NCBI GenBank assembly: GCA_914767715.1
Contig: OU612067.1
Location: forward strand, 32,030,162 to 32,090,161
Direction of reading: 5' to 3'
Origin: Membranipora membranacea
Lineage: Eukaryota > Bryozoa > Gymnolaemata > Cheilostomatida > Membraniporidae
DNA: 60,000 bases
Below, piece by piece: positions 44,429-57,062 of the stretch. Position 1 is the first letter of the stretch. Every line of letters starts with the position of its first letter. The position numbers and the translations under genes are program-made. A model generated the notes under the pieces. The model was not told the origin of the DNA. It made no database searches and saw only the letters and a list, made by a program, of their open reading frames with translations.

Positions 44429-47400
44429 CAAGCAATATATCCTATGCAGGCAATTTTATATATCTTGATTGGTTCCTCTTCCTGTTGGCTTGTCATCATC
44501 TCGGCTGATACACTGTATACACCGTTGAGCATGTCTACATCAACATCATCAAATTTCTTGCAGTTCCCATTACTTGACAGCAACTGACCAGCATGCACCA
44601 TCATACGCCTCATCACTTTGCGGAAATTATATGCGGTGGGGTTATTATTCCACCCTCCTGTGGGAAACTCTTATGAGGCATTAATTAATCCGACTGTGTA
44701 AATTGACTCGTTAGTCTCTACTTCATGTGGTCTTGATCATCATTGGTAAGTCTGATATCATAGCTAACTCATGATTCGATGCTTATCCAACATTGATACG
44801 ATCATAACCTTATTTGTGAACTCGGGCAGAGTAAGACCCTGTTAAACTGAGCACGCAGCAGCACTTACCAGCTTTCCGTACAGCATCAAAGAACAGCTCT
44901 AGATGGTCTTCTGATAGTTTGTACGTCAATACATACGACTGGTCTTTTATTCCGAGTCTTATTACTGGAGAGAAATCCCATGAAGCTTGTCTTACTGCAA
45001 TGTATCAAAATGCAAAGTCTAGGGTGTCAATCAGTCAATAATGCTAGTGACACTGTACTCCTGAACTGGGGGCATCCTCTTCTGCAGACAAATTGGTGAC
45101 TGACATTTCAGAAAATCACTGCCACTACTGTTTTAGGATAATCCTGAGTTGGTTCAGGGCTCACACTTGAGGGTTATTTAGATGCTGCACAGGGAATTGT
45201 GACAATCGACTGTAGTCTCACCTAGTACTTTTTACCAAAGTGTTTCCGGAGCCGTCCATCAGCTGCTGAATGAAGCTAGACATTCCATTTAGAAAATCTC
45301 TCTCATTTTTCCAGTTTGATTGGCATAGTGGAGATTTAGTGTACTGTGATTTTATGGGGCTGCGGCTATTCTGTTTGCCGAACAGTTCATCAAATTTCTG
45401 CAATTTAAACATGATCATGTATAATAACTATTTAATACTAGCTCAACATGGGGGCTCCCTGCGTATTTTACTGAATATCGAAGATTGAGTGTTTTAAAGT
45501 TGAAGAAAAGATCTAAATGAGAAATCAATAGAAGATTTCCAAATTTCTAGAAGACTGGATTCAGTCATACTACTTGAAGTTATCTACTCAGGTTGGGTTT
45601 GTTGGTTTGAACAGACAACTCCACACAACAACAAACCAAAACCACCCTCCCTGCCAAAACCAGGGAGTTTGGTCCCAAACTCCCTGCCAAAACCCATCCG
45701 TGTTACTGATCTTAGATCACAGGATCCCGGATTTGAGCTCCACCAGGTGCATTGATTATCTAGAAAAAAATGATCGTTTGCTAATAAACTTGCTGGCTCA
45801 CTTCTCACAGGCATTTAGTTACAGCAGTTTTATCTCGAGTCAAGTTGTTTTGAAGAATTTATTCTGAAGATTAGAGTTTTAAAATTGAAGATTGCTCATT
45901 TTCTCTGAAGAAATTGAAGACAGCATTGTGTGCAGGGAGCCCCAACATGCCCAACAAACTTTCTTTCAGATGGCACCCACTTTGTATGGTTTTTGATGGA
46001 CATCTCGTCCACAAGTAGCACATAGTGTTTATAATTGTCATTATCTGTTTCCTTAGATTTTCTTCAGAGATTCTATCCTATGTGCACACACCTTGGTTGT
46101 CATCAACTGTTGAGAGCCATCTACAAACTACGAACTGAGAAGGTGAGTTGTGATGTGTGTAGAGGTTGTATGTTAAACTGGGCATCCACCTACCAAAGTT
46201 TACGAAAAGTGCCATAGGGAAATCTATAAATGAGAAATGCTATAACGATGTGGGGCGGGCTGAATAACCATCAGCTATTAAGCGCGATTTAATCTTGATT
46301 TGCCTAAAATTAGATTTGGAGTTGCTTGTGGGTGCAAAATAAGTTGATAACTCCTAGATGTTCAACAATGTGCGACAGCTAAGGCCAACCATGTCAGCTT
46401 AGATAGCAGCAGATTTATCAATGCTGAGACTGCACAAACCTTGAAAGTTATTGAGCTCCTTTCTTAGGATTTCATTCATTTTATGTGATGCTTTCATTTC
46501 TGCTTTTACAGATATTATTTGCTTTGTTATTCTCTTGTTCATTTTACTGACGTTGTTAGCTTTACTGCCACTCCGCTTGAGTACTCTTCTTAGATGCTCA
46601 ACATGACCTGCTTCTGTGCGTGGTATTGTATAGGAGTGGTGGTCACTGTGCTTCAAGACATCATCAGCCTAGGAAAATATATTCTTGACAAGATATGATA
46701 CCAACATAAATATATTGATATTCTTTCTATCAGGTTTGATTCTGGTGTGCCTGTGAATAATGCATGAAAAAAAAAAATTATACAACTGATACTTGTACGG
46801 AATTGTTTGAGATTATTGAGTAGTTGATGATATAATTACCAAGGATACTGCAACTTTTGTAGCTACCAATGTACTACCCTTTTCCTTTGTTTTTCTAACA
46901 GGTTATACACTTGTGAGACTCAGAGTGGCTGTGATAGTATGTTGGGGGTAAACTACTTCAGTTGTGTCATGTGGATAATCTGGTGAGCATGGATGGGGTG
47001 TTTGAAGTTGGGGCAGCTCATAATCATATCCTGTCTGTAACAAAGCAACAATATAGGTAATAAATAGGATTAGTTACCATTGGTGTTTCTTGGGTACCGA
47101 CAAATCCTTACCCAGCTTTGCGATTGACAATATTGTGTCAATGTGCTGGTCGTGTGCTGTATCATTGAATTCAACGGAGTGATTAATTATTGAGATTGAT
47201 GTCCTTACCAATACTGCTGCTGATTTCAGGACCTCAGCGATAGTAGTTGCAGTACCAGGAGACATAGAGGGAGGAGGTAGTACTTCTTTGGTAGCAGATG
47301 GTACATGTTCCGTTTCTGAAACTGGCTCAACCTGCACAAAAGTTTGATTTGTTGAGACATAAATTATTGTTCAATAACCAGTAAGTCTCCATGATACAGA

Positions 47401-47534
47401 TTGCTCTGTTTGGCTGCCATGCTGTGCAAATCAAGATGCACAAATGTTTACTTTACCTTCACTTTTGAGAAGACAGTCACTGAGGAGAGGGATTCTTCGG
47501 AGGCGGTCAAAAACTCAGCCTCAGTCGGCTCGGT
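44429..47534 (-). pseudogene. P-element / THAP9-like transposase, partial, intron-containing
   Basis: Three minus-strand exons join in phase: 45222-45397, 44869-44957 and 44429-44657. Together they read like the C-terminal half of P/THAP9 transposases: RSPIKSQYTKSPL, the FLNGMSSFIQQL segment, YVLTYKLSEDHLELFFDAVR, then GGWNNNPTAYNFRKVMRRMM. Upstream, 46440-46668 encodes a coiled coil (DHHSYTIPRTEAGHVEHLRRVLK, reduced here to its start) like that following the THAP zinc finger. Exons 47457-47534 and 47078-47331 encode low-complexity Glu/Pro/Ser sequence and join in phase to each other. The joins from these to the coil and to the C-terminal block fail, and the catalytic core is missing. The copy is thus probably dead. 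A TIR element sits inside it at 45451-45943. Confidence 0.7.
45451..45943 (+). mobile_element. TIR element with tRNA-like core, copy 2 (6-bp target duplication)
   Basis: The 493-bp element begins GGGGCTCCCTGC and ends GCAGGGAGCCCC, a perfect 12-bp TIR, and is flanked by AACATG at 45445-45450 and 45944-45949. The tRNA-like stretch is on the + strand but more decayed than in copy 1 (GGATTTGAGCTCC at the B box). It has an extra internal duplication of AAACTCCCTGCCAAAAC-like sequence near 45645-45690. It interrupts the P-like transposase gene. Confidence 0.85.
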
Positions 47535-47879
47535 CTGCAAGACAAAATTCTGACACAATGATGACAAATTATGTTATTGAATTTGTGAGTGGTCTAAATT
47601 TTATAGCATTTTAAACTACCCCTACAATCCAAATATACTTCCAAAAATCTATCATGCAATTTGGTAACATTCTGTGGGGATATATCAAACACATAGCTGA
47701 GACGAAACTTGAAATATTGTTTGGTTTCTATTTCATCAAACAAGTTAAGATATAGGAAACTAAAAATATAAAGTGGTGATGAGGCCTACATGCGCAATAG
47801 CTTTGACAATGTCGCAGCTAGTCGAGGCGCAAGGCCAAATTGCCATACGAGATGCGGCAATGGAAATCAATTAAATTAC

Positions 47880-50660
47880 AATGAAGAAAGTTCAAACCTT
47901 AAAGACAAGAGGTGGCACCGTTTTAAAGGCGGCCTGACTCTTCACTGATTTCAGGTTGTCAGGCAGCTTGTTCCACAGTGCTGCCATTTGATATGAGACC
48001 CTGAGCTGGTTGTTGAATTGGGGATATGAAGTTTTATTTTGGATGAGCGTGAGTTGTAGATATGATTGGAATGGTGGTGTAAATTAGAGGAGTGAAAATC
48101 TTTATGGGCACAGATTAATGTTTTAAATTTGTAAAATTCATTTATCCTGAAAATATTTGATTTATTGAACAGTGGAGTGGATGAAGCTAATCTTTCTGAA
48201 TTATAAATGATCCTAACCATTTTTTTAAAAATAAACGATATCTTATTGGTATGGGTCGCTGCTGCATTGCCCCATATCTCAATACGATTGCTCAATTTGG
48301 ACAGTATAAATGAATTATGAAATATAAATAAAATGTATTTTGGCAGATATTGGGAAATTTTGTACATCAGAGAGGCCGCAGGTCTAAGAGATTTCATTTG
48401 ATGTTCTATGGGAGTTTTCCAAGTTAAATGCTCATCAAAATAGACCCGTAGGAACCTCACGCTTTTTACTTGTTCAATTGACTTGTTAAAGATTTCGATA
48501 GACATTGCCGTCAAGGTTCGTGTGTTTTGGTGATTTTTAAAAACTATATAATTGGTTTTCTCTAAATTCAAAATTGGTTTATTTTTGTTGCACATTCCGC
48601 TACTGACGTAAGAGCAGCGTTAATTTCAATTTGGTGCTGATTCAAATATTTAGCTTCAAAAATTAAATCTGTGTCATCAGCATAGAGAATTGGGTCAAGA
48701 GTTTGAGTTGCATTGGCTAGATCATTAATATAAATTAAAAACCAAGTTGGACCAAGAATAGATCCTTGCGGAACTCCAGTGTTTATAAAATGTGGCTCAA
48801 AAAATATTTTATTCTTTATCACAGTAATTTGTTGGCGATTAGCAGGGTATGATCTGATTAGATTTGTTGCACTTGGTGTAAAATTTATAATATGGGTTAA
48901 TTTTGAAAGCAGGATATGATGGTCAATCGTATCAAAAGCTTTGCTAAAATCAAGATAAACACCTAGCACAGAGTTTCCATTGCTCAAGGCTGTTAACGCT
49001 TCGTCTGTGAGCAATGTAATTGCCTGATTAGTATTTTATGTTTCCTAAAGCCATATTATTGTGTGTTTAAAATATTATTGTTTAAAAATTTTGCTGAAGG
49101 TAGATTACATTGATATTGGGCAGTAATTTTTACGAGATTTAGTGCAACCTTGTTTAAATAGAGGGCGAACTTTTGCTGTTTTGAGAGCATCAGGGAACAC
49201 ACTGGACTTTAGTGTCCTATTCATAATTTTGGTCAAAGGTTCATCTATCAATGGGGCTGGTAATTTGATTAGTTTAGCTGGGATGAGATCTAGTCCAATA
49301 GCTTTTTGTTGGTTTACTGCCATCAAGACGTGTGACATGATTATACTTATATCAACTGGTTCAAAAGTGAAATTGTCGTGGGTAGATATTGACAATGGGG
49401 CTTCCGGTATCAATGTTGAATCATTAAAAGCGCTGGCAAGGCTCTGAATAATTTCCGTAAAATAGCAATTGAAGCTATTTGCTATTTTTAAATGATTTCA
49501 GCCTTTCATTCACAGCGTTGTTTAGGGTCAGACGGAATAAATAGTCTTTTTTGTTAATCAGTCTCAAAATTTCACCAGATATCCATGGTTTTGACGGCTT
49601 CTTGTTTTTAATTTTAGTTTTAAAATCTTCAAAGGATGCGTGTTATTGCAATTTTAGAAAATTGTCCGTGCAAAATTATCATGCATTTTGTCGTAAATAA
49701 AGTCTTCAGTTTTAAATTCTTTATAATTACGAACTTGTAGTGTCTTAAATTTGTCGTCAAAGTGATTTGAAGGCTTTTCAACAGAAATGAATATAGGGAG
49801 ATGATCTGAGATGTGACTTGGGTTGCGCATGGAGGAATTGTTCAAAGTCTCGAAGGAACTCATCCTTGTCAGCACTGGGAGACCAATACACAACCGTCAG
49901 AGCCAGGCCAAGATCCAACAAACTCACACTCACCACTCCTCAGCTTCAAGGCCAGTACTTCACATCCAGACATTGCCACATATCGCTGCTCGACATTGGA
50001 AGCAAACCCGTCACGCAAATAGACCCATACACCTCCTCCTCTAGTGGCTCTTGAATTACCTATAAAGAGAAGCCATCAATGTGATAAATGGGATGCTCAT
50101 CTTTAAAAATGAAAGTTTCAGTCAGATATATAATATCAAACGGATAATGAAGTGCGGATAAAAAGTTTTCAATTCTATCGAATTTGTTTCTAAGGCTTTG
50201 TAAATTATAATTCAAAAGTTTAAAACTATTCGTGTTAGAGTAACGAGCTAAAAAATTGTTAAATGCGTATGCTTCACAGTCTATGCTTTCATTGTACTCA
50301 GACATGGAGTTACAGAATAAAATCTAATTATTAGATGGGGCTTAGCTATTTTAGCTTATTAATGTCAGCGAGAGAGTTGATGAGTATAGCCTGCAACTCT
50401 ACAGATTTTCTAACATATATGTTTTGGTTGGCTATCCAACAGAACTAATGGTCTTCAGAGACCCTTTCCTTTCTCACTTGGTAGTACAGATTCGACAACT
50501 CGCATGAGAGAACTTCATTAACAAATATGCGAGCATTGAATTGATTGGCGAACCCAATGTCAGCTAGCTTGAGTGGGGATTTTCTGTATTTGTTGAGGAA
50601 TGCATCTCTTGTGTTTGAGCTATGGAAACGTACCATCATTCTATCTGTTTTCTTTATTCT
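47880..50660 (-). pseudogene. LINE (CR1/L2/Jockey group) with ORF1, endonuclease and reverse transcriptase, decayed
   Basis: Read on the minus strand from high to low coordinates: an ORF1-like tail (FLNKYRKSPLKLADIGF, 50445-50639), an APE-type endonuclease start (LNYNLQSLRNKFDRI ... IIYLTETF, 50060-50305), and an endonuclease middle in changed frames with VVYWSPSADKDEF near 49850. The endonuclease end with SDHLPIF is near 49820, and RT motifs follow: AIGLDLIPAKLIK, DFSKAFDTIDH, GVPQGSILGPT and YADDTDL. The thumb and terminal MAALWNKLPDNLK region end near 47890. Stops and frameshifts occur between the blocks, and part of the endonuclease appears deleted near 49830. The element is nearly full length but dead. 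Confidence 0.85.
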
Positions 50661-50689
50661 AAAGATGGAGTCAATGTCTATCCTGTCTT

Positions 50690-52440
50690 ACTGAGATTGA
50701 ATCCTGTTGCTGATGATTCTTGGTGACTCCTAAGTGAGGTAGGTTGCCCTGATTAACCCTTGGCATATGCATATGCATAAGATTTTGACCGCAATGACTA
50801 ATTTCGCAATCTAGTATGAAGTTTGCATAACTTATTCAGTAGTTTCATTTCCCTAAACAGGACTACAGGGAGCCCTGCACCATCAAAAATAACCGCAGAA
50901 CAAAATCCCAACATAATAAAATCTAGACAGATCTGGCTGACACCAGCTTGATATGTTTATCTATCTGGTTTGCTAATCCAGAAGATATAACTTCAGGAAT
51001 AAACAGATTGTTGGCATGAGCTGTGCAGGTGGTTGTAGTAAAAAAAATTCTGAATGCTGATTCTTAGGCTAGGATAATTTGGAGTTGCTCTTCCCTTAAT
51101 CCAAGAGTCGTTTTACAACACCCGATCTTTACAAAGATGGTGGCCCACTCTGCTTACAGAACAAAGTCAACCTGTAGAAATATAACTATCTTTTTTTTTT
51201 ATTTGTCCTTTATTTATTACTATGAATTATTTCCTTGAAATAGTGTGGGATAGAATAATAGATAGTATAAATGTGCTGAATAAATGTGCTGAATAAACCA
51301 AGGAGTTTGAAAAAGGAGTGGAAACGGCCTCTCATTTCAAATTGTTGTTTGTATCCACTGGTAATTGTCCTCTCTTTATCAGCAAAGGTTTTCCATGACC
51401 ACAGTCAATCAGAGCAGAGACTGCAGAGAGTGACTTCCTGCCAAAAAGAAGTACAACTTGAGTTGCTGTAATAATTTTGATGAACTGTCCAATCAGCAAG
51501 AGCATAGTTGTGGAATCCCATTTATCAAGATGGGCTCTACCGCAATTTTCCTAAAGTGTTAGAACCTCTTGAAAAGAAACTAAACTAAGTAGCAGAGAGA
51601 TATAGATAGCACTCAGGTATAGTCCATTTTCCAAACTATAGTCTAGTTTTACCTGGGACTCCAAAGCCCTCTGCTACTCATATGAGAAGGGAAAGTTCAA
51701 CTGCAGACATGGCCATAAATTTGCCTCATAATTTGGTAATCAATGGGGGTTTTCATCAGTCAAACGTGGTATGTTATGCCTCCCTTTGTCACTTAGGTGT
51801 TAGAAAGGGCTTATTGAAGTACTTTCACTACTTTTATCTGGTCTAAGTTCCTCACATGGTTTTTAAATGGTGAAAGAATAATTTATTTTCAGTCTCTCTA
51901 TCCCCCATCAAACATTTGCATTGGAATTATAATTCAATACCCTGCAAAAAGTGGTCACTATATTATAAGCTATGTCTCATCTACACTTGTGCTGATTTAC
52001 ATCATGATATATTGTCTCTGGGTGTCTGAATATACCATTGAGTAAACATGTCAAATATTTTAATAATTTTCAACTGGAGACAGACATATAAAAAGACTGA
52101 GGAATTAAATGAATTTTAATGGAGGGACAATATTAGTACAGCCCTTGGAAACAGCCTTGTTAAGTCACAGGCTACATTTCGTTTCCACTCCCTCTCTGTA
52201 CCTCCCTGAATAAACTGCGCTGTGGCTTACACTTCGGTATCTTTTATGAGCAAATCACAAATTGTTGTCCAGTCAGAGAACAGAAATATTTTTGGAGCTG
52301 TGTCTAGTGTAACAGAAATCTCCACCAGCCCATGAATTTATACATCAATGCTTCTATCTTAGTCGTTTCTCTTATCGACTGATTGAATATTAAGAAAGCT
52401 GACAGACAGGCACTGAATGAATAGTGCATAAACTTCTTAC
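50690..52440. other. No gene seen
   Basis: AT-rich with scattered short frames. No splice-supported exon or repeat family was recognised, although duplicated remnants of the membrane gene start immediately to the right. Confidence 0.4.
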
Positions 52441-52442
52441 AG

Positions 52443-52636
52443 CTAGAGGGACAGTCAGTCTCAGTACACTGTCTGACTCACCCATTACCAACACAACTAA
52501 GACAATGAAGAAGAAACATCATTCATCCGGGAAACATTCTCACCTCAGCAGTCCCCAGACTAAGAATGCTGAAGTACCAGGTCCTCACACTAAGAATGCT
52601 GAAGTACCAGGTATTCACGGTACCCAACAAGACTAA
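52443..52636 (+). pseudogene. Paralogous terminal exon of the two-span membrane protein gene
   Basis: After an acceptor (CTTCTTACAG) the frame reads ARGTVSLSTLSDSPITNTTK, the counterpart of the minus-strand exon 39434-39620 (TGTVSLSTLSDSPNTNRTK), followed by a Lys/His-rich stretch. It ends with two copies of TKNAEVPG and a stop at 52634-52636. The exon needs the same starting phase (1) as its counterpart. No further exons of this copy were found nearby in the expected order. Confidence 0.65.
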
Positions 52637-53593
52637 GAAGATGAAGTATCATAAGAAACATTCTCCCCTGAATTAGATCCGTCTCTCTGTTGACATTTTT
52701 ATATCGGAATATTTTTTGATGAAATGCGAAATTTGAAGAACCGGTTTTTAACAATATATGTTAGTATTATTTGTCAGTATGCGCATCGTTTTAATGAACA
52801 GTGTAATTAAATCTATAGCAAACAGCTATTCTTTCAGAAAGCTTTACATTTTGTGCTTCCTTCTTATAACTACGATTGATATTACTATTTCAATTTAAAC
52901 TGATGGGGCAATATTTACTCCAAGTCAGCAACTAATATCTAATTATGTAAATTGGTCAAAGGCTTTGATTTTGTAGTCATGAATTAATTATATCTTATCC
53001 ATTCTTATTATGTATTGAATTGCTTATGAATATTTCAATTAATTGCTCATGCCTGATTCTAAATAGTGAGTGTATATGATTATACAAAGTATTCATTATA
53101 TTGTCCTAACAGATATTATATGAAATAATCTACCCTTTTTAGCAGTGTAATGTTGTATTATTCTAGTTAGGTCTATAGTTCACTACTGAACAGACATAGT
53201 CAAGTAAATGCTGCTTTAGGAGGACCTGCAAGCTGTAAATGTATCGCTACAGAAGACAAGAGGTAAGCAAAGCAATTTAGTGACGGGGCATTGCATTGAA
53301 AGACTTGCAGAAATTAATTTAGTAGAGGGGCTAGATTGGTCATCATGCTGCCTCATCCTGGATGGCAGGCTACATATTGATGATCAGATACTCTCCGAAG
53401 AGGGTCAACTCTGAAGAACTGACAAACAATGTGTAACAATTGCCTCGATACCAAAACTGCAACGAGCAAAAGGAGAGCACATAAAATAGTAACCCTGCTT
53501 GGAGGAGTTACAGTTCAACTAGAAACCCTTATGCTGCCATGCCTTGTTCTAGGTTGCCTTCCCAAGCAGTGAGTAGTCTCTCAGTGTTTTCAG

Positions 53594-53760
53594 ATCAGAG
53601 GGAGGTCAAGAGGTCACCTCTGTCAGCAGACTCATATCTGCTGACATTAAAAGGGAGATGATCAAGTAAGTGAGCGGACAACTCTACAGATCAGGAGGTT
53701 ACTGGCCAATCAGAACAGATGATTTGATCATGTATTTGATGTCATAGCAACCGCTTCCAG
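53594..53760 (+). pseudogene. Paralogous internal exon (72 bp) with homologous intron, membrane protein gene
   Basis: Exon 53594-53665 has exactly the length of the minus-strand exon 40731-40802 and the same coded core (SEGGQEVTSVS, ISADIKREMIK), with the same donor GTAAGTG. The following 95 bp of intron are also clearly homologous (CTACAGATCAG, TTGATGTCATAGCAACC). In the minus-strand gene this exon precedes the GTVSLSTL exon, but here it lies 3' of it. The duplication is therefore rearranged, or the two belong to successive broken copies. Confidence 0.7.
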
Positions 53761-55280
53761 GGTTTAAGAAAATAATAACAATTTTTGGCACCCATAACTG
53801 TCACTGATAAATATTAATCAGTAGGAACAATTTTTTCATACTGTTACTTTGTTTTATGGACACAAAATCTTACTGCTACAATGGTTACCTCGCAATGAAT
53901 AGACTTTTGGTGAATTAAGTGCATAAAGTGCATAAATGGTCCCGTTTAGTGGTTGAGGCTACTGGATTATTTTCCTTTGCTGTTATCATTATTGTTTTCA
54001 ATCACAAACAGACTATTTTGGGCTAGTAGTTTCTTGTTGAAGCATAAAGCATAAAGCATTAACGACTAACTAAACTATTAGATTGGTGTCCATGTAAACT
54101 GTGCGATCGCAGAATAGATATCAATGACATCAATGACAACAGACCAATGAATGGAATGAGTGGTGCAAAAATCTTTAGTATCATTGTCAACCCTGGAGAA
54201 ACTGATTTTAACAATGAGAAGCTTACAAATATAAACAGTCGACACATATTTTAATGTTATAATTTGGGAGACAGGCTGCTACGATCATCCTCAACATGCT
54301 CCCTAAAAGCGATTGTCTACATAACGGATAAGCTCTTATTAGGATTATTAAACTGTAAAATCGATCATGATGAAGGAAATGATGCTGATGAGAACACATT
54401 CTTTGTACTTTTATCTTGTCACAATTAAGCAAAGAAAGAATATGCAAGAACAATACGATTGGCCAATCAAACTAACTGAGCTGAGGAATCGTCAAATACT
54501 GCTTTTAGATCATGTCAGTAAAACAGTTGAACAACCGCCTTGAATTTACATCAACAGGCTTTTAACTATTAAAATATCTCTACTCACTACACACATAATT
54601 TGATAAAGCGATGACGGTCACCATAGTAGGTATAAGAGATAGTCAACTACTACTCACATCGACAAAATAATTCTGATTTTTTGTCTTAATTCTATAGATG
54701 AGAAAAGAACAGGCAAAAAACGAGACTATGATTGATCAGACCAACACATACAACTCACAAAGGAGTGATTTAGGCTTTGGAACTGTATGGCACATAGAAA
54801 AATATTTGCACACAATCAGGCTTTGCTGTGCTAACATATCAGTAGTACCTTCTGGCCTCAGATGATAGCTGCTGTAAAAGTTGAAGTTTGTTCAAACTGT
54901 CAAACGGAGGCAAGATATTTGTTTGCAAAAAAAAAAAGATCCAATCGAGGTCAAACATGTCAATCAACACTCATGAGGAAAATGACATATATTGAGAGCA
55001 ACCTTCCTTAAAAAAGCACCTCTAGTATTATGTATTACAATGAAACCCTGTCATCATGAATTAAAAAATCATTGCTACTAAGAAAAAAATGTTGCTATTG
55101 AGAAAAAAAAATAACAACTTCCCCTTAAACAAGATGTACAAGTTGGAATGTCCTTCCTTACGGTCTGAAATTTGTACCGGTAAATGTTCAAAGACTCATG
55201 GCAAGAGTGTTATATGGACTGCATTGAAAAACTTAGTTATCATATTAGGATGATGTAAATGCAATCACACCTGGCTGTCA
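53761..55280. other. No gene seen
   Basis: AT-rich stretch with a few A-runs and no convincing exon, repeat family or RNA gene. Confidence 0.4.
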
Positions 55281-55299
55281 AGTACATTAAGAGAGACTA

Positions 55300-56562
55300 T
55301 CTTGGGTCTTGCAGCGGTTTCTAGATGCTCGCCTCAATCTGAAGCAAGGAATATATGAATCGTTTTGCACTGGAGTCTAATATCTCCGGCATGTTGTTCA
55401 TGCAAAAGGGATATTTACAGACCCAATAATAACTAAACCTGTAGAGGAATGGCAAATTCCCCACAATGTAAGGAGCATATCAGGAGAGGAGAGAGTTTTG
55501 CTATGATTACAAGGCCACTCACCACACTTACAAGCAATCATGCAAAAGCACAAGCGCCTGAATCCAAATATATTGACCCTAAAATGCCTAACATTCTGGA
55601 TCAAGAAACCGGAAATGATGGTGCAGAAGGAGTACTTGCGTACTTCAGTGAGGCGATTATACTGACAGAGAGAAATCAGTGTGTTAATCAAAAAGAATTT
55701 TTAGCTGTTACACAGTCTGCATCTAATATTAAGCCCTATTTATATGGAAAACACTTCAGGGATCAGGACCGGCTGCGCATCACTTTTATGGCTGTACAAG
55801 TGGTAATAACCATGTCAGGTAGCAAGAATGCTGGAAATACTGAGAAATTCAAATTCGACATAGAACACAGACCTGGTCTGATGCGTGGGGACACAAATGG
55901 GCTAAACTGCGAATGTAATGACTGTTAACAATTTAGTTCAGGAAGGCAGTGCAGTGGACCTGATATAGAAACATTTATCATGCAACAAGCTCCAGAAATT
56001 CCACTGACTCCCTCAATAACCAAATCTGACACAAAAACATGGTTCGATAGACACCATGCATATTCTATCAACACAACAGGAAGTTCAAGCACAGGATTGG
56101 ATTCAATATTTCAGGCTTGTCACCCCACAGCTGAATTGTGGGGGTTTTGAGCTAAACACACTGCACAATCAAATGCCACAATCATTCATTGATACAAATG
56201 GCGGAAAGGTTAGAAGCTAAATCAAGCTGCATGGAAAAATGAGATTTGTTTAGCAGCTGACTCTGGTAGGTTGTAGGAACAGATCTCTACCTAAGACTGC
56301 TAGAGGGAACCAATGGGTAGTCATAACAACTGACCATTTTACAACAAGGCAAGATGCCACAGCACTCCCTGGCGCATTGAACATGACTCTTGCAAGTATA
56401 TTTGAAAAACAGGTATTCTGCTAAACGGGTGTTCCAGAACATATCTTTAGTGACCAAGGAGTTCAATTTGAATATAATGTCGTGTCCAAACATTGCCTGC
56501 TGAGGAATGTGGAGAAATCATACACAACGCAATACGCCCCACAAGATAACGGAATAGTAGTA
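55300..56562 (+). pseudogene. Ty3/Gypsy retrotransposon pol remnant: RT end, RNase H, integrase core
   Basis: From about 55310 the + strand reads FLDARLNLKQG, a stop, YLRHVVHAKGIFTDP and WQIPHNVRS, the RT connection of Gypsy pol. Then ITRPLTTLT, LAYFSEAIILTERN, KEFLAVTQSA, YLYGKHF and KFDIEHRPG mark RNase H (frame 55449-55928), with the usual catalytic TDAS segment not preserved. Further on, VVITTDHFTTRQDATAL, a stop, GVPEHIFSDQGVQFE and QYAPQDNGI mark the integrase core with two of its three acidic positions. Stops and frame changes make it non-functional. The element is interrupted at 56563 by a minus-strand RTE tail. Confidence 0.8.
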
Positions 56563-56912
56563 GTAGCAGTCAGCTGTCCATCGTGGCTGATGATGACGTC
56601 TTTGTCTTCGAATCAGTTGTCTCAAACCATCTCTGCTTTGGGGATGCTCAGATCATGTTTCTTTTGATAATATCCTTGTATATCAGCTTTGGGTTTCCAA
56701 CTACCCTAGTACAATCAGTGAGCTGTGAGTATTATATAAGCTTTGATTTTCTGGTGCTATCGAGTCTATTAACATGACCGGTCCACCTGAGGCCTCTGCT
56801 GATGAGAATGTCGTACATGCTAGGCAAGGAAGTTATTTTCAGGATCTTTTCATTAGATATAAACTGCCACCACTTAATGTTGAGTATCTGTCTAAGGTGT
56901 ATCATCATGGTA
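56563..56912 (-). mobile_element. RTE-type LINE 3' end, 5'-truncated, inserted in the Gypsy element
   Basis: The minus strand carries the standard C-terminal block of RTE endonuclease-reverse transcriptases: HLRQILNIKWWQFISNEK, SRGLRWTGHVNRLDSTRK, then NPKLIYKDIIKRNM in decayed frames. It ends in a (CTA)n-like microsatellite at 56563-56576, typical of RTE 3' tails. Gypsy integrase sequence lies on both sides, so the insertion is nested and younger than the Gypsy copy. Confidence 0.8.
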
Positions 56913-57062
56913 ACCGACAAACAGAAGCGGAAGGGTGAGATAAAGAAGTTAAAACCAAAACTCATTGGACCATACATTGTGGTGGCCTGCCACAAAGGAG
57001 GAGATCTTGGCTCCACCCTAGATGGATGTCCAAAATTCAAAAGTGTTGGCTATGCAACATAG
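56913..57062 (+). pseudogene. Ty3/Gypsy integrase C-terminal remnant
   Basis: The frame reads TDKQKRKGEIKKLKPKLIGPYIVVAC or close, where the LIGPYIVV segment is the C-terminal integrase (GPY/F) motif. It ends in TAG at 57060-57062. This resumes the Gypsy pol after the RTE insertion. Confidence 0.7.

Noticed and set aside
50866-50882. Third copy of the TIR element (CAGGGAGCCCTGCACC)
   Set aside because: Only a short match to the terminal sequence is present, with no second end or tRNA-like core nearby.
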